Source: Limnomonas spitsbergensis (Eukaryota; Chlorophyta; Chlorophyceae; Chlamydomonadales). Taken from it: a DNA stretch of 64,000 nt. The stretch lies in the NCBI GenBank assembly GCA_037349105.1, contig JAYJMM010000112.1, positions 5,912,501 to 5,976,500 of the forward strand, read 5' to 3'. The position numbers and the translations under genes were made by a program. Each line of letters starts with the position of its first letter. Within the stretch, counting starts at the first letter, position 1. A model generated the notes under the pieces. It was given only the letters and a program-made list of their open reading frames with translations, was not told the DNA's origin and ran no database searches. Below are positions 31,058 to 44,253 of this stretch, piece after piece.

Positions 31058-34000
31058 CTGGTGGGTGTTGCGCTTCAATGGCATGCACCGCAACCGCCCG
31101 TATTTTATGTGCCCTGCTGGTGGGTGTTGCGCTTCACCAGCATGCACCCCAAGCGCGCATATTTCCTGTGCCCTCCTGGTGGGTGTCGCGCTTTACCAGC
31201 ATGCACCCCAAGCACCCGTCTTTCCTGCGCCCTCCTGGTGGGTGTTGCGCTTCATTGGCATGCACCGCGACCGCCCGTGTTTCCTGCGCATTTCTGGTGG
31301 GTGTTGCGCATCACTGGTACGCACCGCAACCGCCCATATTTCCTGTGCCCTGCTTGTGGGTGTTGCGCTTCACCAGCATGCACCCCAAGCGCGCATATTT
31401 CCTGTGCCCTCCTGGTGGGTGTCGCGCTTTACCAGCATGCACCCCAAGCACCCGTCTTTCCTGTGCCCTCCTGGTGGGTGTTGCGCTTCATTGGCATGCA
31501 CTGCGACCGCCCGTGTTGCCTACGCTCTGCGGGTGGGTGTTGCGCTTCACAGGTATACACCGCAACCGCCCATATTTCCTGCGCCTTGCTGGTGGGTGTT
31601 GCGCTTCACTAGCATGCACACCAAGCGCCCGCATTTCCTGTGCCATGCTGGTGGGTGTTGCCCTTCACCAGCATGCACCCCAACCGCCCGTATTTCCTGT
31701 GCCCTGCTCGTGGGAGTTGCTCTTCACCAGCATGCTCCCCAACCGCCCGTACTTCCTATGCCCTGCTGGTGGGTGTTGCGCTTCAATGGCATGCACCGCA
31801 ACCGCCCGTATTTTATGTGCCCTGCTGGTGGGTGTTGCGCTTCACCAGCATGCACCCCAAGCGCGCATATTTCCTGTGCCCTCCTGGTGGGTGTCGCGCT
31901 TTACCAGCATGCACCCCAAGCACCCGTCTTTCCTGTGCCCTCCTGGTGGGTGTTGCGCTTCATTGGCATGCACTGCGACCGCCCGTGTTGCCTACGCTCT
32001 GCTGGTGGGTGTTGCGCTTCACAGGTATACACCGCAACCGCCCATATTTCCTGTGCCCTGCTGGTGGGTGTTGCGCTTCACTAGCATGCACACCAAGCGC
32101 CCGCATTTCCTGTGCCCTGCCAGTGGGTGTTGCGCTTCACCAGCATGCACCCCAACCGCCCGTATTTCCTGTGCCCTGCTCGTGGGTGTTGCGCTTCACC
32201 AGCATGCTCCCCAACCGCCCGTACTTCCTTTGTCCTGCTGGTGGGTGTTGCGCTTCAATGGCATGCACCGCAACCGCCCGTATTTATGTGCCCTGCTGGT
32301 GGGTGTTGCGCTTCACCAGCATGCACCCCAAGCGCGCATATTTCCTGTGCCCTCCTGGTGGGTGTCGCGCTTTACCAGCATGCACCCCAAGCTCCTGTCT
32401 TTCCTGTGCCCTCCTGGTGGGTGTTGCGCTTCATTGGCATGCACCGCGACCGCCCGTGTTTCCTGCGCATTTCTGGTGGGTGTTGCGCATCACTGGTACG
32501 CACCGCAACCGCCCATATTTCCTGTGCCCTGCTGGTGGGTGTTGCGCTTCACCAGCATGCACCCCAAGCGCCCACATTTCCTGTGCCCTGCCAGTGGGTG
32601 TTGCGCTTCACCAGCAAGCACCCCACGCGCCCATATTTCCTGAGCCCTCCTGGTGGGTGTCGCACTTCACCAGCATAAACCCCAAGCGCCCGCATTTCCC
32701 ATGTCCTGCTGGTGGGTGATGCGTTTCACCAGCATGCACCGCAACTGCCCGTATTTCCTGTGTCCTGCTGGTGGGTGTTGCGCTTCAATGGCATGCACCG
32801 CAACCGCCCGTATTTCCTATGCCCTGCTGGTGGGTGTTTCGCTTCATTGGCATGCACCGCGACCGCCCGTGTTTCCTGAGCCCTGCTGGTGGGTGTTTCG
32901 CTTCACCAGCATGCACCCCAAGCGCCCATATGTCCTATGCCCTCCTGGTGGATGTTGCACTTCACCAGCATGCACCCTAAGCGCCCGTATTTCCTGTGCC
33001 TTGCTGGTGGGTGTTGCGCTTCAATGGCATGCACCGCAACCGCCCGTATTTCCTGTGTCTTGCTGGTGGGTGTTGCGCCTCACCAGCATGCACCGCAACT
33101 GCCCGTACTTCCTTTGTCCTGCTGGTGGGTGTTGCGCTTCAATGGCATGCACCGCAACCGCCCGTATTTTATGTGCCCTGCTGGTGGGTGTTGCGCTTCA
33201 CCAGCATGCACCCCAAGCGCGCATATTTCCTGTGCCCTCCTGGTGGGTGTCGCGCTTTACCAGCATGCACCCCAAGCACCCGTCTTTCCTGCGCCCTCCT
33301 GGTGGGTGTTGCGCTTCATTGGCATGCACCGCGACCGCCCGTGTTTCCTGCGCATTTCTGGTGGGTGTTGCGCATCACTGGTACGCACCGCAACCGCCCA
33401 TATTTCCTGTGCCCTGCTTGTGGGTGTTGCGCTTCACCAGCATGCACCCCAAGCGCGCATATTTCCTGTGCCCTCCTGGTGGGTGTCGCGCTTTACCAGC
33501 ATGCACCCCAAGCACCCGTCTTTCCTGTGCCCTCCTGGTGGTTGTTGCGCTTCATTGGCATGCACTGCGACCGCCCGTGTTGCCTACGCTCTGCGGGTGG
33601 GTGTTGCGCTTCACAGGTATACACCGCAACCGCCCATATTTCCTGCGCCTTGCTGGTGGGTGTTGCGCTTCACTAGCATGCACACCAAGCGCCCGCATTT
33701 CCTGTGCCATGCTGGTGGGTGTTGCCCTTCACCAGCATGCACCCCAACCGCCCGTATTTCCTGTGCCCTGCTCGTGGGAGTTGCTCTTCACCAGCATGCT
33801 CCCCAACCGCCCGTACTTCCTATGCCCTGCTGGTGGGTGTTGCGCTTCAATGGCATGCACCGCAACCGCCCGTATTTTATGTGCCCTGCTGGTGGGTGTT
33901 GCGCTTCACCAGCATGCACCCCAAGCGCGCATATTTCCTGTGCCCTCCTGGTGGGTGTCGCGCTTTACCAGCATGCACCCCAAGCACCCGTCTTTCCTGT

Positions 34001-35178
34001 GCCCTCCTGGTGGGTGTTGCGCTTCATTGGCATGCACTGCGACCGCCCGTGTTGCCTACGCTCTGCTGGTGGGTGTTGCGCTTCACAGGTATACACCGCA
34101 ACCGCCCATATTTCCTGTGCCCTGCTGGTGGGTGTTGCGCTTCACTAGCATGCACACCAAGCGCCCGCATTTCCTGTGCCCTGCCAGTGGGTGTTGCGCT
34201 TCACCAGCATGCACCCCAACCGCCCGTATTTCCTGTGCCCTGCTCGTGGGTGTTGCGCTTCACCAGCATGCTCCCCAACCGCCCGTACTTCCTTTGTCCT
34301 GCTGGTGGGTGTTGCGCTTCAATGGCATGCACCGCAACCGCCCGTATTTTATGTGCCCTGCTGGTGGGTGTTGCGCTTCACCAGCATGCACCCCAAGCGC
34401 GCATATTTCCTGTGCCCTCCTGGTGGGTGTCGCGCTTTACCAGCATGCACCCCAAGCTCCTGTCTTTCCTGTGCCCTCCTGGTGGGTGTTGCGCTTCATT
34501 GGCATGCACCGCGACCGCCCGTGTTTCCTGCGCATTTCTGGTGGGTGTTGCGCATCACTGGTACGCACCGCAACCGCCCATATTTCCTGTGCCCTGCTGG
34601 TGGGTGTTGCGCTTCACCAGCATGCACCCCAAGCGCCCACATTTCCTGTGCCCTGCCAGTGGGTGTTGCGCTTCACCAGCAAGCACCCCACGCGCCCATA
34701 TTTCCTGAGCCCTCCTGGTGGGTGTCGCACTTCACCAGCATAAACCCCAAGCGCCCGCATTTCCCATGTCCTGCTGGTGGGTGTTGCGTTTCACCAGCAT
34801 GCACCGCAACTGCCCGTATTTCCTGTGTCCTGCTGGTGGGTGTTGCGCTTCAATGGCATGCACCGCAACCGCCCGTATTTCCTATGCCCTGCTGGTGGGT
34901 GTTTCGCTTCATTGGCATGCACCGCGACCGCCCGTGTTTCCTGAGCCCTGCTGGTGGGTGTTTCGCTTCACCAGCATGCACCCCAAGCGCCCATATGTCC
35001 TATGCCCTCCTGGTGGATGTTGCACTTCACCAGCATGCACCCTAAGCGCCCGTATTTCCTGTGCCTTGCTGGTGGGTGTTGCGCTTCAATGGCATGCACC
35101 GCAACCGCCCGTATTTCCTGTGTCTTGCTGGTGGGTGTTGCGCCTCACCAGCATGCACCGCAACTGCCCGTATTTCCT
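31058..35178 (+). repeat. Two tandem copies of a 2,065-bp higher-order repeat (35 units)
   Basis: Diagnostic variants at 31640, 32112, 32653 and 32996 recur at 33704, 34176, 34718 and 35061. The offset changes from 2,064 to 2,065 across a 1-bp deletion in the first copy (CGTATTTATG at about 32279 versus CGTATTTTATG). Confidence 0.75.
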
Positions 35179-35484
35179 GTGCCCTCCTGGTGGGTGTCGC
35201 ACTTCACCAGCATAAACCCCAAGCGCCCGTTTTTCCTGTGCCCTTCTGGTGGATGTTGCGCTTCAACAGCATGCACCCCAACCGCCCGCATTTCCCATGT
35301 CCTGCTGGTGGGTGTTGCGTTTCACCAGCATGCACCGCAACTGCCCGTATTTCCTGTGTCCTGCTGGTGGGTGTTGCGCTTCAATGGCATGCACCGCAAC
35401 CGCCCGTATTTCCTATGCCCTGCTGGTGGGTGTTTCGCTTCATTGGCATGCACCGCGACCGCCCGTGTTTCCTGAGCCCTGCTG

Positions 35485-38400
35485 GTGGGTGTTTCGCTTC
35501 ACCAGCATGCACCCCAAGCGCCCATATGTCCTATGCCCTCCTGGTGGATGTTGCACTTCACCAGCATGCACCCTTAGCGCCCGTATTTCCTGTGCCTTGC
35601 TGGTGGGTGTTGCGCTTCAATGGCATGCACCGCAACCGCCCGTATTTCCTGTGTCTTGCTGGTGGGTGTTGCGCCTCACCAGCATGCACCGCAACTGCCC
35701 GTATTTCCTGTGCCCTGCTGGTGGATGTTGCACTTCACCAGCATAAACCCCAAGTGCCCGTATTTCCTGTGCCCTCCTGGTGGGTGTTGCGCTTCACCAG
35801 CATGCACCCCAAGCGCCCATATTTCCTGCGCCTTGCTAGTGGGTGTTGCGCTTCACCAGCATGCACCGCAACCGCCCATATTTCCTGTTCCCTCCTAGTG
35901 GGTGTTGCACTCCACCAACATGCACCCCAAGCGCCCATATTTCCTGTGCCCTGCTGGTGGGTGTTGCGCTTCATTGGCATGCACCGCGACTGCCCATGTT
36001 TCCTGCGCATTTTTGGTGTGTGTTGCGCTTCACTGGTACGCACCGCAACCGCCCATATTTCCTGTGCCCTGCTGGTGGGTGTTGCGCTTTACCAGCATGC
36101 ACCCCAACCGCCTGTATTTCCTATGCCCTGCTGGTGGGTGTTGCGCTTCAATGGCATGCACCGCAGCCGCCCGTATTTTATGTGCCCTGCTGGTGGGTGT
36201 TGCGCTTCACCAGCATGCACCCCAACCGCCCATATTTCATGTGCCCTGCTGGTGGGTGTTGCGCTTCAACAGCATGCACCCCAACCGCCCGTATTTCCTA
36301 TGCCCTGCTGGTGGGTGTTTCGCTTCATTGGCATGCACTGCGACCGCCCGTGTTTCCTACGCTCTGCTGGTGGGTGTTGCGCTTCACAGGTATACACCGC
36401 AACCGCCCATATTTCTTAAGCCCTGCTGGTGGGTGTTGCGCTTCACTAGCATGCACACCAAGCGCCCGCATTTCCTTTGCCATGCTGGTGGGTGTTGCCC
36501 TTCACCAGCATGCACCCCAACCGCCCGTATTTCCTGTGCCCTGCTCGTGGGAGTTGCGCTTCACCAGCATGCTCCCCAATCGCCCGTACTTCCTATGTCC
36601 TGCTGGTGGGTGTTGCGCTTCAATGGCATGCACCGCAACCGCCCGTATTTTATGTGCCCTGCTGGTGGGTGTTGCGCTTCACCAGCATGCACCCCAAGCG
36701 CGCATATTTCCTGTGCCCTCCTGGTGGGTGTCGTGCTTTACCAGCATGCACCCCAAGCACCCGTCTTTCCTGTGCCCCCTGGTGGTGGTTGCGCTTCATT
36801 GGCATGCACCGCGACCGCCCGTGTTTCCTGCGCATTTCTGGTGGGTGTTGCACATCACATGTACGCTCCGCAACCGCCCATATTTCCTGTGCCCTGCTGG
36901 TGGGTGTTGCGCTTCACCAGCATGCACCCCAAGCGCCCACATTTCCTGTGCCCTGCCAGTGGGTGTTGCGCTTCACCAGCAAGCACCCCACGCGCCCATA
37001 TTTCCTGTGCCCTCCTGGTGGGTGTCGCACTTCACCAGCATAAACCCCAAGCGCCCGTATTTCCTGTGCCCTGCTGGTGGATGTTGCGCTTCAACAGCAT
37101 GCACCCCAACCGCCCGCATTTCCTGTGCCCTGCTGGTGGGTGTTGCGCTTCACCAGCATGCTCCCCAACCGCCCGTACTTCCCATGTCCTGCTGGTGGGT
37201 GTTGCACTTCACCAGCATGCACCGCCACTGCCCGTATTTCCTGTGTCCTGCTGGTGGTTGTTGCGCTTCAATGGCATGCACCGCAACCGCCCGTATTTCC
37301 TATGCCCTGCTGGTGGGTGTTTCGCTTCATTGGCATGCACCGCGACCGCCCGTGTTTCCTGAGCCCTGCTGGTGGATGTTTCGCTTCACCAGCATGCACC
37401 CCAAGCGCCCATATGTCCTATGCCCTCCTGGTGGATGTTGCACTTCACCAGCATGCACCCTAAGCGCCCGTATTTCATGTGCCTTGCTGGTGGGTGTTGC
37501 CCTTCAATGGCATGCACCGCAACCGCCCGTATTTCCTGTGTCTTGCTGGTGGGTGTTGCGCCTCACCAGCATGCACCGCAACTGCCCGTATTTCCTGTGC
37601 CCTGCTGGTGGATGTTGCGCTTCACCAGCATAAACCCCAAGTGCCCGTATTTCCTGTGCCCTCCTGGTGGGTGTTGCGCTTCACCAGCATGCACCCCAAG
37701 CGCCCATATTTCCTGCGCCTTGCTAGTGGGTGTTGCGCTTCACCAGCATGCACCGCAACCGCCCATATTTCCTGTGCCCTCCTAGTGGGTGTTGCACTCT
37801 ACCAACATGCACCCCAAGCGCCCATATTTCCTGTGCCCTGCTGGTGGGTGTTGCGCTTCATTGGCATGCACCACGACTGCCCATGTTTCCTGCGCATTTT
37901 TGGTGGGTGTTGCGCTTCACTGGTACGCACCGCAACCGCCCATATTTCCTGTGCCCTGCTGGTGGGTGTTGCGCTTTACCAGCATGCACCCCAACCGCCT
38001 GTATTTCCTATGCCCTGCTGGTGGGTGTTGCGCTTCAATGGCATGCACCGCAGCCGCCCGTATTTTATGTGCCCTGCTGGTGGGTGTTGCGCTTCAACAG
38101 CATGCACCCCAACCGCCCATATTTCATGTGCCCTGCTGGTGGGTGTTGCGCTTCAACAGCATGCATCCCAACCGCCCGTATTTCCTATGCCCTGCTGGTG
38201 GGTGTTTCGCTTCATTGGCATGCACTGCGACCGCCCGTGTTTCCTACGCTCTGCTGGTGGGTGTTGCGCTTCACATGTATACACCGCAACCGCCCATATT
38301 TCGTAAGCCCTGCTGGTGGGTGTTGCGCTTCACTAGCATGCACACCAAGCGCCCGCATTTCCTGTGCCATGCTGGTGGGTGTTGCCCTTCACCAGCATGC

Positions 38401-40540
38401 ACCCCAACCGCCCGTATTTCCTGTGCCCTGCTCGTGGGAGTTGCGCTTCACCAGCATGCTCCCCAACCGCCCGTACTTCCTATGTCCTGCTGGTGGGTGT
38501 TGCGCTTCAATGGCATGCACCGCAACCGCCCGTATTTTATGTGCCCTGCTGGTGGGTGTTGCGCTTCACCAGCATGCACCCCAAGCGCGCATATTTCCTG
38601 TGCCCTCCTGGTGGGTGTCGCGCTTTACCAGCATGCACCCCAAGCACCCGTCTTTCCTGTGCCCCCTGGTGGTGGTTGCGCTTCATTGGCATGCACCGCG
38701 ACCGCCCGTGTTTCCTGCGCATTTCTGGTGGGTGTTGCACATCACATGTACGCACCGCAACCGCCCATATTTCCTGTGCCCTGCTGGTGGGTGTTGCGCT
38801 TCACCAGCATGCACCCCAAGCGCCCACATTTCCTGTGCCCTGCCAGTGGGTGTTGCGCTTCACCAGCAAGCACCCCACGCGCCCATATTTCCTGTGCCCT
38901 CCTGGTGGGTGTCGCACTTCACCAGCATAAACCCCAAGCGCCCGTATTTCCTGTGCCCTGCTGGTGGATGTTGCGCTTCAACAGCATGCACCCCAACCGC
39001 CCGCATTTCCTGTGCCCTGCTGGTGGGTGTTGCGCTTCACCAGCATGCTCCCCAACCGCCCGTACTTCCCATGTCCTGCTGGTGGGTGTTGCACTTCACC
39101 AGCATGCACCGCCACTGCCCGTATTTCCTGTGTCCTGCTGGTGGTTGTTGCGCTTCAATGGCATGCACCGCAACCGCCCGTATTTCCTATGCCCTGCTGG
39201 TGGGTGTTTCGCTTCATTGGCATGCACCGCGACCGCCCGTGTTTCCTGAGCCCTGCTGGTGGATGTTTCGCTTCACCAGCATGCACCCCAAGCGCCCATA
39301 TGTCCTATGCCCTCCTGGTGGATGTTGCACTTCACCAGCATGCACCCTAAGCGCCCGTATTTCATGTGCCTTGCTGGTGGGTGTTGCCCTTCAATGGCAT
39401 GCACCGCAACCGCCCGTATTTCCTGTGTCTTGCTGGTGGGTGTTGCGCCTCACCAGCATGCACCGCAACTGCCCGTATTTCCTGTGCCCTGCTGGTGGAT
39501 GTTGCGCTTCACCAGCATAAACCCCAAGTGCCCGTATTTCCTGTGCCCTCCTGGTGGGTGTTGCGCTTCACCAGCATGCACCCCAAGCGCCCATATTTCC
39601 TGCGCCTTGCTAGTGGGTGTTGCGCTTCACCAGCATGCACCGCAACCGCCCATATTTCCTGTGCCCTCCTAGTGGGTGTTGCACTCTACCAACATGCACC
39701 CCAAGCGCCCATATTTCCTGTGCCCTGCTGGTGGGTGTTGCGCTTCATTGGCATGCACCACGAGTGCCCATGTTTCCTGCGCATTTTTGGTGGGTGTTGC
39801 GCTTCACTTGTACGCACCGCAACCGCCCATATTTCCTGTGCCCTGCTGGTGGGTGTTGCGCTTTACCAGCATGCACCCCAACCACCTGTATTTCCTATGC
39901 CCTGCTGGTGGGTGTTGCGCTTCAATGGCATGCACCGCAGCCGCCCGTATTTTATGTGCCCTGCTGGTGGGTGTTGCGCTTCAACAGCATGCACCCCAAC
40001 CGCCCATATTTCATGTGCCCTGCTGGTGGGTGTTGCGCTTCAACAGCATGCACCCCAACCGCCCGTATTTCCTATGCCCTGCTGGTGGGTGTTTCGCTTC
40101 ATTGGCATGCACTGCGACCGCCCGTGTTTCCTACGCTCTGCTGGTGGGTGTTGCGCTTCACATGTATACACCGCAACCGCCCATATTTCGTAAGCCCTGC
40201 TGGTGGGTGTTGCGCTTCACTAGCATGCACACCAAGCGCCCGCATTTCCTGTGCCATGCTGGTGGGTGTTGCCCTTCACCAGCATGCACCCCAACCGCCC
40301 GTATTTCCTGTGCCCTGCTCGTGGGAGTTGCGCTTCACCAGCATGCTCCCCAACCGCCCGTACTTCCTATGTCCTGCTGGTGGGTGTTGCGCTTCAATGG
40401 CATGCACCGCAACCGCCCGTATTTTATGTGCCCTGCTGGTGGGTGTTGCGCTTCACCAGCATGCACCCTAAGCGCGCATATTTCCTGTGCCCTCCTGGTG
40501 GGTGTCGCGCTTTACCAGCATGCACCCCAAGCATCCGTCT
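35485..40540 (+). repeat. About 2.7 tandem copies of a 1,887-bp higher-order repeat
   Basis: Variant patterns recur with an offset of 1,887 bp (32 units minus 1 bp), for example at 35843, 37730 and 39617 and at 36477, 38364 and 40251. The missing base lies in a shortened unit (GCCCCCTGGTGGTGGTTGCG near 36775 and 38662). The third copy diverges near 40540. Confidence 0.8.
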
Positions 40541-41421
40541 TTCCTGTGCCCTCCTGGTGGGTGTTGCGCTTCATTGGCATGCACTGCGACCGCCCGTGTT
40601 GCCTACGCTCTGCTGGTGGGTGTTGCGCTTCACAGGTATACACCGCAACCGCCCATATTTCCTGTGCCCTGCTGGTGGGTGTTGCGCTTCACTAGCATGC
40701 ACACCAAGCGCCCGCATTTCCTGTGCCATGCTGGTGGGTGTTGCCCTTCACCAGCATGCACCCCAACCGCCCGTATTTCCTGTGCCCTGCTCGTGGGAGT
40801 TGCGCTTCACCAGCATGCTCCCCAACCGCCCCCACTTCCTATGTCCTGCTGGTGGGTGTTGCGCTTAAATGGCATGCACCGCAACCGCCCGTATTTTATG
40901 TGCCCTGCTGGTGGGTGTTGCGCTTCACCAGCATGCACCCCAAGCGCGCATATTTCCTGTGCCCTCCTGGTGGGTGTCGCGCTTTACCAGCATGCACCCC
41001 AAGCACCTGTCTTTCCTTTGCCCTCCTGGTGGGTGTTGCGCTTCATTGGCATGCACCGCTACCGCCCGTGTTTCCTGCGCATTTCTGGTGGGTGTTGCGC
41101 ATCACTAGTACGCACCGCAACCGCCCATATTTCCTGTGCCCTGCTGGTGGGTATTGCGCTTCACCAGCATGCACCCCAAGCGCCCACATTTCCTGTGCCC
41201 TGCCAGTGGGTGTTGCGCTTCACCAGCAAGCACCCCACGTGCCCATATTTCCTGTGCCCTCCTGGTGGGTGTCGCACTTCACCAGCATAAACCCCAAGCG
41301 CCCGTTTTTCCTGTGCCCTGCCAGTGGATGTTGCGCTTCAACAGCATGCACCCCAACCGCCCGCATTTCCTGTGCCCTGCTCGCGGGAGTTGCGCTTCAC
41401 CAGCATGCTCCCCAACCGCCC

Positions 41422-44253
41422 GTACTTCCCATGTCCTGCTGGTGGGTGTTGCGTTTCACCAGCATGCACCGCAACTGCCCGTATTTCCTGTGTCTTGCTG
41501 GTGGGTGTTGCGCTTCAATGGCATGCACCGCAACCGCCCGTATTTCCTATGCCCTGCTGGTGGGTGTTTCGCTTCATTGGCATGCACCGCGACCGCCCGT
41601 GTTTCCTGAGCCCTGCTGGTGGGTGTTTCGCTTCACCAGCATGCACCCCAAGCGCCCATATGTCCTATGCCCTCCTGGTGGATGTTGCACTTCACCAGCA
41701 TGTACCCTAAGCGCCCGTATTTCCTGTGCCTTGCTGGTGGGTGTTGCGCTTCACCAGCATGCACCGCAACTGCCCGTATTTCCTGAGCCATGCTGGTGGG
41801 TGTTGCGCTTCACCAACATGCACCCCAAGCGCCCTTATTTCCTGTGCCCTGCTGGTGGGTGTTGCGCTTCACCAACATGCACCCCAAGCGTCCATATTTC
41901 CCGTGCCCTCCTGGTGGGTGTTGCGCTTCACAAGCATGTACCCCAAGCGCCCGTATTTCCTGTGCCCTGCTGGTGGATGTTGCGCTTCACCAGCATAAAC
42001 CCCAAGCGCCCGCAATTCCTGTGCCATGCTAGTGGGTGTTGCGCTACACCAGCATGCACCCCAACCGCCCGCATTTCCTGTGCCCTGCTCGTGGGAGTAC
42101 CGCTTCACCAGCATGCTCCCCAACCGCCCGTACTTCCTATGTCCTGCTGGTGGGTGTTGCGCTTCAATGGTATGCACCGCAACTGCCCGTATTTCCTGTG
42201 TCTTGCTGGTGGGTGTTGCGCCTCACCAGCATGCACCGCAACTGCCCGTATTTCCTGTGCCCTGCTGGTGGATGTTGCGCTTCACCAGCATAAACCCCAA
42301 GTGCCCGTATTTCCTGTGCCCTCCTGGTGGGTGTTGCGCTTCACCAGCATGCACCCCAAGCGCCCATATTTCCTGCGCCTTGCTAGTGGGTGTTGCGCTT
42401 CACCAGCATGCACCGCAACCGCCCATATTTCCTGTGCCCTCCTAGTGGGTGTTGCACTCCACCAACATGCACCCCAAGCGCCCATATTTCCTGTGCCCTG
42501 CTGGTGGGTGTTGCGCTTCATTGGCATGCACCGCGACTGCCCATGGTTCCTGCGCATTTTTGGTGGGTGTTGCGCTTCACTGGTACGCACCGCAACCGCC
42601 CATATTTCCTGTGCCCTGCTGGTGGGTGTTGCGCTTTACCAGCATGCACCCCAACCGCCTGTATTTCCTATGCCCTGCTGGTGGGTGTTGCGCTTCAATG
42701 GCATGCACCGCAGCCGCCCGTATTTTATGTGCCCTGCTGGTGGGTGTTGCGCTTCACCAGCATGCACCCCAACCGCCCATATTTCCTGTGCCCTGCTGGT
42801 GGGTGTTGCGCTTCAACAGCATGCACCCCAACCGCCCGTACTTCCCATGTCCTGCTGGTGGGTGTTGCGTTTCACCAGCATGCACCGCAACTGCCCGTAT
42901 TTCCTGTGTCCTGCTGGTGGGTGTTGCGCTTCAATGGCATGCACCGCAACCGCCCGTATTTCCTATGCCCTGCTGGTGGGTGTTTCGCTTCATTGGCATG
43001 CACCGCGACCGCCCGTGTTTCCTGAGCCCTGCTGGTGGGTGTTTCGCTTCACCAGCATGCACCCCAAGCGCCCATATGTCCTATGCCCTCCTGGTGGATG
43101 TTGCACTTCACCAGCATGTACCCTAAGCGCCCGTATTTCCTGTGCCTTGCTGGTGGGTGTTGCGCTTCACCAGCATGCACCGCAACTGCCCGTATTTCCT
43201 GTGCCCTGCTGGTGGGTGTTGCGCTTCACCAACATGCACCCCAAGCGCCCTTATTTCCTGTGCCCTGCTGGTGGGTGTTGCGCTTCACCAACATGCACCC
43301 CAAGCGTCCATATTTCCCGTGCCCTCCTGGTGGGTGTTGCGCTTCACAAGCATGTACCCCAAGCGCCCGTATTTCCTGTGCCCTGCTGGTGGATGTTGCG
43401 CTTCACCAGCATAAACCCCAAGCGCCCGCAATTCCTGTGCCATGCTAGTGGGTGTTGCGCTACACCAGCATGCACCCCAACCGCTCGCATTTCCTGTGCC
43501 CTGCTCGTGGGAGTACCGCTTCACCAGCATGCTCCCCAACCGCCCGTACTTCCTATGTCCTGCTGGTGGGTGTTGCGCTTCAATGGTATGCACCGCAACT
43601 GCCCGTATTTCCTGTGCCTTGCTGGTGGGTGTTGCGCCTCACCCGCATGCACCGCAACTGCCCGTATTTCCTGTGCCCTGCTGGTGGATGTTGCGCTTCA
43701 CCAGCATAAACCCCAAGTGCCCGTATTTCCGGTGCCCTCCTGGTGGGTGTTGCGCTTCACCAGCATGCACCCCAAGCGCCCATATTTCCTGCGCCTTGCT
43801 AGTGGGTGTTGCGCTTCACCAGCATGCACCGCAACCGCCCATATTTCCTGTGCCCTCCTAGTGGGTGTTGCACTCCACCAACATGCACCCCAAGCGCCCA
43901 TATTTCCTGTGCCCTGCTGGTGGGTGTTGCGCTTCATTGGCATGCACCGCGACTGCCCATGTTTCCTGCGCATTTTTGGTGGGTGTTGCGCTTCACTGGT
44001 ACGCACCGCAACCGCCCATATTTCCTGTGCCCTGCTGGTGGGTGTTGCGCTTTACCAGCATGCACCCCAACCGCCTGTATTTCCTATGCCCTGCTGGTGG
44101 GTGTTGCGCTTCAATGGCATGCACCGCAGCCGCCCGTATTTTATGTGCCCTGCTGGTGGGTGTTGCGCTTCACCAGCATGCACCCCAACCGCCCATATTT
44201 CCTGTGCCCTGCTGGTGGGTGTTGCGCTTCAACAGCATGCACCCCAACCGCCC
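41422..44253 (+). repeat. Two tandem copies of a 1,416-bp higher-order repeat (24 units)
   Basis: Variants at 41726, 42036 and 42390 recur at 43142, 43452 and 43806. The offset, 1,416 bp, is exactly 24 units of 59 bp. Confidence 0.8.
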